Shown: piece after piece, positions 7,595 through 11,457 of the stretch
Numbering within the stretch: the stretch's first letter is position 1
How the letters are laid out: every line of letters begins with the position of its first letter
Source of the DNA: an uncultured Erysipelotrichaceae bacterium
Lineage (GTDB): Bacteria > Bacillota_I > Bacilli_A > Erysipelotrichales > Erysipelotrichaceae
Length of the DNA: 11,457 nt
NCBI GenBank assembly: GCA_902803275.1
Contig: CADCPE010000189.1
Span: forward strand, 1-11,457
Direction of reading: 5' to 3'
Notes under the pieces: model-generated
Database searches by the model: none
What the model was told of the DNA's origin: nothing
Seen by the model: only the letters and a program-made list of their open reading frames with translations
Made by a program: the position numbers and the translations under genes

Positions 7595-7603
7595 ATATTA
7601 ACA
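7595..7603 (-). promoter_or_regulatory. Extended -10 of the Mrp/Nbp35 gene
   Basis: On the minus strand, TGT (7603-7601) followed by TAATAT (7600-7595) fits TGnTANNNT. The transcript would start near 7588, one base before the SD GGAGG (7587-7583), which gives a leader of only about 14 bases. No -35 is clear. The TGTTAA part is one arm of the palindrome at 7598-7611. Confidence 0.55.
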
Positions 7604-7611
7604 CATGTTAA
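7598..7611. repeat. Inverted repeat joining two divergent extended -10 boxes
   Basis: TTAACA (7598-7603), CA, TGTTAA (7606-7611) is a 14-bp inverted repeat in the 46-bp divergent intergenic region. Each arm supplies the TGTTAA core of an extended -10, one per strand. It could also be an operator shared by both genes. Confidence 0.6.
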
Positions 7612-7614
7612 AAT
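7606..7614 (+). promoter_or_regulatory. Extended -10 of the DUF523 gene, predicted leaderless start
   Basis: TGT (7606-7608) with TAAAAT (7609-7614) fits the extended -10. Six bases (CAAAGT) follow before the ATG at 7621, so transcription should begin at the A of ATG. There is no SD and no clear -35. Confidence 0.65.
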
Positions 7615-7620
7615 CAAAGT

Positions 7621-8058
7621 ATGAAAATTGGCATCTCTGCCTGTCTGCTCGGATATGAATATCGCTATGACGGAAGTCATAGAAAGAATGAAGAACTCAT
7701 CAAACTGCTTGAGAAGCATGAACTGATCCCGATCTGTCCGGAAATCAGTTCCGGTTTTTCGATACCTCATGATCCCATCGAACTAAAGGATGGCAAGGCG
7801 TTTATGTCAAACGGAGCAGATGTATCCGACAAGCTGATGAAGGGGAGCCTGATCAGTTATGAAAGAATCAGGGATTGCGATCTGCTCATCCTTAAAAGCA
7901 AGTCCCCTTCCTGCGGATATAAAAAAATCTATGACGGTTCCTTTTCAGGAAAGCTCATAGATGGAAATGGAATGTTTACTTCGATCTGTCTTGAAAACGG
8001 TCTCAAAGTCTTCACTGATGATGATATCGGATCTATCAAAGGATATACTGATCGATAA
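7621..8058 (+). CDS. DUF523 family protein
   Basis: This 145-residue protein matches the DUF523 family in length and in its conserved points: ISACLLG with Cys8, then YDG (16-18), a CPE motif with Cys39 (CPEISSG), and LKSKSPSCG with Cys98. The three spaced cysteines suggest a metal or thiol site, but the family's function is not known to me. The usual CPE-x-x-GG segment reads CPEISSG here, so one of the paired glycines is a serine. The start has no SD; an extended -10 lies 6 bases upstream, so a leaderless message is likely. The gene is divergent from the Mrp/Nbp35 gene. Its last 23 bases overlap the 3' end of the HAD gene on the other strand. No terminator is visible for it. Confidence 0.93.
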   Translation: MKIGISACLLGYEYRYDGSHRKNEELIKLLEKHELIPICPEISSGFSIPHDPIELKDGKAFMSNGADVSDKLMKGSLISYERIRDCDLLILKSKSPSCGYKKIYDGSFSGKLIDGNGMFTSICLENGLKVFTDDDIGSIKGYTDR

Positions 8059-8872
8059 ATCTGGCACAGCCGTCTTCATCATTGTCATACTCGGTTATGA
8101 AATCGGCACAGGCCTTGCAGTCATCTGAACCGTTTTTCAGACATACGCCTGTTCCTGCGGCTATAAGCATCTCGTTATCGTTGCTCATATCGCCGAAAGC
8201 CACGACATCCTTAAGATCGATATCACGATCCAGGCAATAGGCCTTCAAAGCGTTGCCCTTGTCGCTTCTGCGGTTTACGAACTCCAGCATCGTCGTCTGG
8301 GTCTTGCAGCAGCGGTAATGATCATTGCATATCTCTATTGCATAGGGCTCGATCTTTCTCATGACTTCTTCACTGACTCTGAACATGACCTTCGGGCATT
8401 CTTCCGCCCACATATCGGCGATGTCTTCAACGACAATGTTGCTCATCTTGTTTCTTTTCTTGGACATGACCGCCATTTCATCTTCGAATCTCAAAAGACG
8501 CTTGCCATTCCTATAGATCGATACATTGAGGTCAGGGAATCTTTCCAGCATCCTTGTAATGATCTCTTTCACATCTTCCTTAGACAGCGTATAGAGCCTT
8601 TTTATTTCATCAGTTTTCAAATCGTAGTATTCTGATCCATTAAGACCGATACAGACATCAAACTGAAAAGGAAGACCCCATTCCTCGTAAAGGTGTTTCA
8701 GCTGGCCGGCATCTCTACCGGAACCAAGGCCAAAAGCTATCCCCTTTTCATGAAGCCTTTTGATTATTTCCAATGTATATTCACTGGGCATGATCGTACC
8801 GGTTGCAGTGAGCGTGCCGTCGATATCGCATACAACCAGTTTTGTGTTATTCAAAGAGGTTGTCATTTTCAT
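8036..8872 (-). CDS. Cof-type HAD-IIB family hydrolase (sugar- or nucleotide-phosphatase type)
   Basis: The 278-residue protein has all four HAD motifs: DIDGT with nucleophile Asp16 and Asp18, GSGR with Ser51, Lys205 in SDKGNALK, and GDMSND with Asp228/Asp232. The long cap between motifs II and III is of the Cof (C2B) type. Cytoplasmic members dephosphorylate small phospho-metabolites; the substrate cannot be predicted. The frame extends to an ATG at 8908, but that would put 12 extra hydrophobic residues ahead of the fold. I choose the ATG at 8872; a second ATG at 8866 is also possible. The start lies inside the end of scpB (26-bp overlap), so coupling from scpB is likely. TATAAT also sits 7 bases upstream of this ATG. 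The 3' end overlaps the DUF523 gene by 23 bp, tail to tail, with no terminator seen. Confidence 0.93.
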   Translation of the reverse strand: MKMTTSLNNTKLVVCDIDGTLTATGTIMPSEYTLEIIKRLHEKGIAFGLGSGRDAGQLKHLYEEWGLPFQFDVCIGLNGSEYYDLKTDEIKRLYTLSKEDVKEIITRMLERFPDLNVSIYRNGKRLLRFEDEMAVMSKKRNKMSNIVVEDIADMWAEECPKVMFRVSEEVMRKIEPYAIEICNDHYRCCKTQTTMLEFVNRRSDKGNALKAYCLDRDIDLKDVVAFGDMSNDNEMLIAAGTGVCLKNGSDDCKACADFITEYDNDEDGCARFIDQYIL

Positions 8873-9578
8873 CACTCTGATTATACTCAGGAAGATCCGG
8901 CAGTTCATTCAGCGTATAGAGCTTGAATGAATCCATGAATTCTTCAGTCACTTCATAAAGGATCGGTCTGCCGACAGCTTCAGAGCGGCCTGCTTCTCGA
9001 ATGAGATTGCGGGCTTGCAGTTTTCTGAGCATCACTTCGGCGCTGACACCTCTGAGTTCTTCTATTTCCACTCTGGTGATCGGCTGCTTGTAAGCGATGA
9101 TTGCCAGAGTTTCCAGGGCAGCCTGGGAAAGAGTATTCTGCTTTGCTGAACCAAAGAGCGTCTGTGCATACGGATAGACGGCAGATTTGGTTATGAATTT
9201 GTACACTGATCCATATCCTACCAGTTCAATGCCATATATCTCTTCCGCATATTTGCGCTGAATGTTTTCCAGGATCGTCTTTGTATCTTCCAGTGATCTT
9301 TCGATAACCAGAGCAAGCTGTTCGATACGCACGCCATCTTCACCCACAACATATAGAAGGCCTTCCACGATCGCTTCAATATTTGAAGGCTGGGCTACTT
9401 CAACCCTGTGGATCTCTTCATCCTTATCGCTTTTCTCTTCTTCTTTTTCCTGTGTATCTTCAGCAGTTTCTTCTTCTGCTGCTTCTTTCGCAGTTTCCTG
9501 AACAGTTTCTTCATTCACTGTTTCTTCTGCGGCAGTTTCTTCTTCTTTATTCTCTTCAATCGTCATTTCTTCATTCAT
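8847..9578 (-). CDS. scpB: Segregation and condensation protein B
   Basis: ScpB dimerises, binds the ScpA linker and so joins the SMC-ScpAB complex that condenses and segregates the chromosome. The conserved part begins at about residue 67 (IEAIVEGLLYVVGEDGV). It continues through the first winged helix and the typical ETLAIIAYKQPITRVEIEEL block to the VGRPILYEVT wing. The 243-residue length is about 50 more than usual because residues 1-60 form a Glu-rich, low-complexity extension (24 Glu and 3 Asp in 60). I choose the ATG at 9578 because AGAGGT lies 7 bases upstream and it overlaps the scpA stop by 8 bases. The frame is open to an ATG at 9617 that lacks this support. The C-terminus is also acidic (DENDNLFE). 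It is second in the scpA-scpB-HAD operon. Confidence 0.95.
   Translation of the reverse strand: MNEEMTIEENKEEETAAEETVNEETVQETAKEAAEEETAEDTQEKEEEKSDKDEEIHRVEVAQPSNIEAIVEGLLYVVGEDGVRIEQLALVIERSLEDTKTILENIQRKYAEEIYGIELVGYGSVYKFITKSAVYPYAQTLFGSAKQNTLSQAALETLAIIAYKQPITRVEIEELRGVSAEVMLRKLQARNLIREAGRSEAVGRPILYEVTEEFMDSFKLYTLNELPDLPEYNQSDENDNLFE
8880..8885 (-). promoter_or_regulatory. Possible internal -10 for the HAD gene
   Basis: TATAAT (8885-8880, minus) lies within the scpB codons for Tyr-Asn, 7 bases before the HAD ATG at 8872. The spacing is the same as for the MATE and scpA starts. No -35 or TGn is present, and chance plus codon content could explain it. Confidence 0.3.
9399..9575 (-). repeat. 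Degenerate GAA-rich short repeat coding the acidic ScpB N-terminus
   Basis: On the minus strand, the unit GAAGAAACTG occurs exactly three times (plus-strand copies of CAGTTTCTTC begin at 9464, 9503 and 9533). Variants start at 9491 and 9518. The copies are 12-30 bases apart, so this is a diverged simple repeat rather than a clean tandem array. It encodes runs such as EETVNEETVQET and probably arose by slippage. Confidence 0.7.
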
Positions 9579-10305
9579 TGTTGCTACCTCTTGTGAACCA
9601 GATATTATCATCCTCATCGACAGTAAAAGCCAGATAGTGGTCTTTGGCCATGTCCAGGATCGCGATGAAAGTTATTACGTATTCATGGATATCATCGCAG
9701 TCTTCGATCAGCGTATCAAAACTGAAAGTATCCGGAAGATCCTTGAGTCTGGCTTTGATCTCCAGGATCCTGTCTTCAGGTGAGAGTTCTTTCTGGGTAA
9801 ACTTGATATCCAAAGGTCTGGAAAGCTGAAGCCTCCTTAAGACTTTGTTCATGGCCTTGAGCAGATCGTAAGGATCACCTTCATATTTCTGGTTCTCAGA
9901 ATCAGTGCTCTGTTTCATGATCTCGTCATATGATACCGGTTTGGAAAGCTGATCCTGTCTTTCGACAAATGAATCATACAGGCTTCTGGAAACTTCCTTG
10001 TATTTCTGGTACTCCAGCAGTCTTTTGACAAGCTTGTCCTTCGGATCTTCAAAGTCATCATCGATCTCATCAGGCTTCTTAGGCAGAAGTTTCTTCGATT
10101 TGTATTCAATAAGCGTTGCCAGTTCGACCAGATATTCACTTTCAACTTCCAGATGCAGCTCATCCATCTGATGCAGATAAGCTATATACTGATCAGTCAA
10201 AACTTCCATATCCAGATCAAAAATATCCAGCTGCTGTTCGTGGATAAGATGAAGCATCAGGTCCAGTGGACCTTCAAATTTCAGTGTTTCTACCTCAAAA
10301 CCCAT
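9571..10305 (-). CDS. scpA: Segregation and condensation protein A
   Basis: ScpA is the kleisin of the SMC-ScpAB condensin; its ends bind the two SMC heads and its middle binds ScpB. The 244-residue protein opens with the family signature FEGPLDLMLHLIHEQQLDIFD (given here in part; residues 9-29), then EYLVELATLIEYKSKKLLP (57-75). It has the usual winged-helix C-terminus, including LAFTVDEDDNIWFTR. Its length is normal. The ATG at 10305 has no workable SD (AGGTG lies only one base from it). A consensus extended -10 ends 7 bases upstream, so the message is probably leaderless. It is the first gene of the operon, its stop overlaps the scpB start by 8 bases, and it is divergent from rpiB. Confidence 0.96.
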   Translation of the reverse strand: MGFEVETLKFEGPLDLMLHLIHEQQLDIFDLDMEVLTDQYIAYLHQMDELHLEVESEYLVELATLIEYKSKKLLPKKPDEIDDDFEDPKDKLVKRLLEYQKYKEVSRSLYDSFVERQDQLSKPVSYDEIMKQSTDSENQKYEGDPYDLLKAMNKVLRRLQLSRPLDIKFTQKELSPEDRILEIKARLKDLPDTFSFDTLIEDCDDIHEYVITFIAILDMAKDHYLAFTVDEDDNIWFTRGSNNE

Positions 10306-10312
10306 GCACCTA

Positions 10313-10321
10313 ATTATAACA
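10313..10321 (-). promoter_or_regulatory. scpA extended -10 promoter, predicted leaderless start
   Basis: On the minus strand, TGT (10321-10319) plus TATAAT (10318-10313) is a perfect extended -10. TAGGTGC (7 bases) separates it from the ATG, so transcription would begin at 10306 or 10305. No convincing -35 is seen. Confidence 0.75.
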
Positions 10322-10330
10322 TTAAAATTA

Positions 10331-10339
10331 TGCTAGAAT
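10331..10339 (+). promoter_or_regulatory. rpiB extended -10 promoter
   Basis: TGC (10331-10333) plus TAGAAT (10334-10339) fits the extended -10. Transcription would start near 10346, within the SD AGAGGT (10345-10350), so the leader is about 13 bases. The box faces away from the scpA box, 9 bases away. Confidence 0.65.
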
Positions 10340-10358
10340 TGAGTAGAGGTAAGAAAAT

Positions 10359-10805
10359 ATGAAAGTTGGCATTTCTAACGACCATGCAGCCGTTGAACTT
10401 AAGAATTCCGTCATGGAACATCTTAAAAATGAAGGTTATGAAGTGATAAATTACGGTACGGATTCCCATGAATCCTATGATTATCCGCTGGCCGGAGCTA
10501 CCCTGGCCAAAGCCATCCAGAACCGGGAAGTTGATCTTGGCATCGCCATCTGCGGTACAGGCGTAGGCATTTCGATCGCCTGCAACAAACACAAGGGCAT
10601 CAGAGCCTGCTGCTGTTCCGAAGCTACTTCAGCCCGTCTGACCAGAGAACACAATAACGCCAATATCATCTGCTTCGGTGCCCGTATCGTGTCAACGGAG
10701 CTGGCTAACGATATTGTCGATGCCTTTCTGAAGACAGAGTTCTCAAACGGTGAACGGCACAACAAGCGCATCAGACAGATCGCAGAGATCGAAGAAAACC
10801 AATAA
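10359..10805 (+). CDS. rpiB: Ribose-5-phosphate isomerase B (RpiB/LacAB family)
   Basis: The 148-residue protein matches RpiB throughout. It has Asp8-His9 in the SNDHAA start and the catalytic Cys65 within GIAICGTGVGISIACNK. His98 lies in TREHNNAN, near the usual phosphate and ring-opening site. RpiB interconverts ribose 5-phosphate and ribulose 5-phosphate in the pentose phosphate pathway. Related family members isomerise galactose or allose phosphates, so the exact sugar is inferred. The SD AGAGGT lies 8 bases before the ATG. Odd points are three consecutive cysteines (84-86) in place of the usual less Cys-rich stretch. A terminator follows two bases after the stop, and a SIS-domain gene comes next. 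Confidence 0.94.
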   Translation: MKVGISNDHAAVELKNSVMEHLKNEGYEVINYGTDSHESYDYPLAGATLAKAIQNREVDLGIAICGTGVGISIACNKHKGIRACCCSEATSARLTREHNNANIICFGARIVSTELANDIVDAFLKTEFSNGERHNKRIRQIAEIEENQ

Positions 10806-10806
10806 G

Positions 10807-10835
10807 CAAGATTATGTTGTATAATCTTGTTTTTT
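10807..10835 (+). terminator. rpiB terminator hairpin, also carrying the -10 for the next gene
   Basis: CAAGATTAT (10807-10815) pairs perfectly with ATAATCTTG (10821-10829) across GTTGT. Six Ts (10830-10835) follow. It starts right after the rpiB stop codon. The stem is AT-rich, so it may terminate only partly. Confidence 0.8.
10820..10825 (+). promoter_or_regulatory. Possible -10 of the SIS-domain gene, within the terminator
   Basis: TATAAT covers the loop edge and 3' arm of the rpiB terminator. Transcription would begin near 10832 and yield an 18-base leader containing the SD. No good -35 lies 16-18 bases upstream, so read-through from rpiB is a real alternative. Confidence 0.4.
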
Positions 10836-10849
10836 AAAAAGGAGGAACT

Positions 10850-11457
10850 ATGGAAACAAATATGCTGGATTATATCAAGGAAACACCTGCCACTTTGCTC
10901 AACATCATCAACAATTCTCATGAATATACCAGAAAACTTGTTGAAGCCTATCTCGAACATCAAAACGAAGGACTCTACATCATTGCTTCAGGTTCTTCCT
11001 ATAACGGTTCATTGATCGCTGTTGCTTTCATCAAGCACATCCTCGGCATTGAGGTTAAGCTTGAGACGCCGTTCTCTTTTGAAAATCACGAAATAGAATA
11101 CCTTAAAAACGAGATGCTCATAGCAGTGTCGCAATCAGGATGTTCGACCAATACCTTAAGTGTATTGAAAAGCCTCAAAGCGAAAGGTTATTTTACATCC
11201 TGTCTTGTTGGCAGGGATGATTGCGATGCAAAAGACATTGCCGATCTAACGGTAAACTGGCAAGTCGGTGAAGAGAAGATCGGTTTTGTGACTAAAGGGG
11301 TCAGTTCTCTGGCCTGCTTCCTGATGTGTTTTGCTGCAGAGCTTGCCCTGGCTTTAAGAAAGATCGATGAGAAAAGATATGAACACATCAAGGATGTTCT
11401 AAGAAAAACTCAGGCGATCCAGCCGGAAGTCGTCGAAAAGACCATTGAGATGTTTGA
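10850..11457 (+). CDS. SIS-domain sugar-phosphate protein, 3' end outside window
   Basis: The frame stays open from the ATG at 10850 to the window edge (202 codons and 2 bases). AGGAGG (10840-10845) precedes the ATG by 4 bases. The translation carries a SIS phosphosugar-binding fold: YIIASGSSYNGS (43-54), whose serines should hold the sugar phosphate, then IAVSQSGCSTNTL (91-103), the second loop. This resembles the isomerase half of GlmS and its stand-alone relatives such as FrlB- or AgaS-type deaminases/isomerases, which usually have two SIS repeats in about 330-400 residues. The second repeat would begin near the window edge. There is no N-terminal glutamine amidotransferase domain, so it is not GlmS itself. 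Its place after rpiB suggests a role in sugar-phosphate catabolism; the substrate is unknown. Confidence 0.9.
   Translation, partial: METNMLDYIKETPATLLNIINNSHEYTRKLVEAYLEHQNEGLYIIASGSSYNGSLIAVAFIKHILGIEVKLETPFSFENHEIEYLKNEMLIAVSQSGCSTNTLSVLKSLKAKGYFTSCLVGRDDCDAKDIADLTVNWQVGEEKIGFVTKGVSSLACFLMCFAAELALALRKIDEKRYEHIKDVLRKTQAIQPEVVEKTIEMF

Noticed and set aside
9579..9617. Upstream ATG at 9617 for scpB
   Set aside because: The ATG at 9578 has AGAGGT and the usual overlap with scpA; the extra 13 residues are not seen in the family.
9262..9637. Phe- and Ser-rich plus-strand frames opposite scpB
   Set aside because: They are the complement of the Glu-rich repeat (GAA becomes TTC), which gives false membrane-like stretches.
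1..11457. CRISPR array, IS element, phage or integration site at the tRNA
   Set aside because: No regular spaced repeats, transposase or integrase genes were found, and no copy of the tRNA 3' end was noticed elsewhere in the window.

Overview
The window looks like a stretch of chromosome from a low-to-mid GC (roughly mid-40s %, by eye) Bacillota bacterium. The tRNA-Trp fragment matches the Bacillus-type gene. The Mrp/Nbp35 ATPase has the N-terminal Cys cluster known from clostridial relatives. scpA and scpB overlap, and most start codons with a Shine-Dalgarno (SD) site have an AGGAGG-like one. The mix of genes would suit an Erysipelotrichia-like gut or oral bacterium, but that placement is inference. 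I see no IS elements, phage genes or CRISPR arrays.

Layout. Positions 1-90 hold the 3' part of tRNA-Trp(CCA) and its terminator on the plus strand. Positions 161-4048 (minus) carry a two-gene signalling operon: a membrane hybrid histidine kinase with a Cache-like sensor and two receiver domains, followed with an ATGA stop/start overlap by a lipoprotein solute-binding protein. No transporter permease or ATPase lies beside it. Positions 4229-5258 (minus) hold an unrecognised seven-helix membrane protein with its own promoter and terminator. Positions 5298-6713 (minus) hold a MATE-family transporter whose promoter starts inside the terminator of the upstream gene. Positions 6768-7574 (minus) encode the Mrp/Nbp35 Fe-S carrier ATPase, divergent from a DUF523 gene (plus, 7621-8058). 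The DUF523 gene collides tail to tail with a Cof-type HAD hydrolase (minus, 8036-8872). That hydrolase is the third gene of an scpA-scpB-HAD overlap operon running from 10305 downwards. Divergent from scpA, rpiB (10359-10805) and a SIS-domain sugar-phosphate protein (10850 to the window edge) lie on the plus strand.

How the genes work together. The kinase and lipoprotein probably form one ligand-sensing unit. ScpA and ScpB join SMC in chromosome condensation. RpiB and the SIS protein suggest sugar-phosphate interconversion. The rest are single housekeeping or transport genes.

The most unusual signal is in the promoters. Several genes (MATE, DUF523, scpA, probably HAD) have no usable ribosome binding site but carry a -10 box only 6-7 bases before the ATG, often an extended TGnTANNNT. 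This predicts leaderless mRNAs. Their neighbours (mrp, rpiB) have leaders of only about 13-15 bases made almost entirely of the SD and spacer. Two promoters are also nested in terminators. Other points worth a second look are the kinase-lipoprotein pair, a 60-residue acidic repeat-derived N-terminus on ScpB, and a palindrome at 7598-7611 that forms two back-to-back extended -10 boxes.
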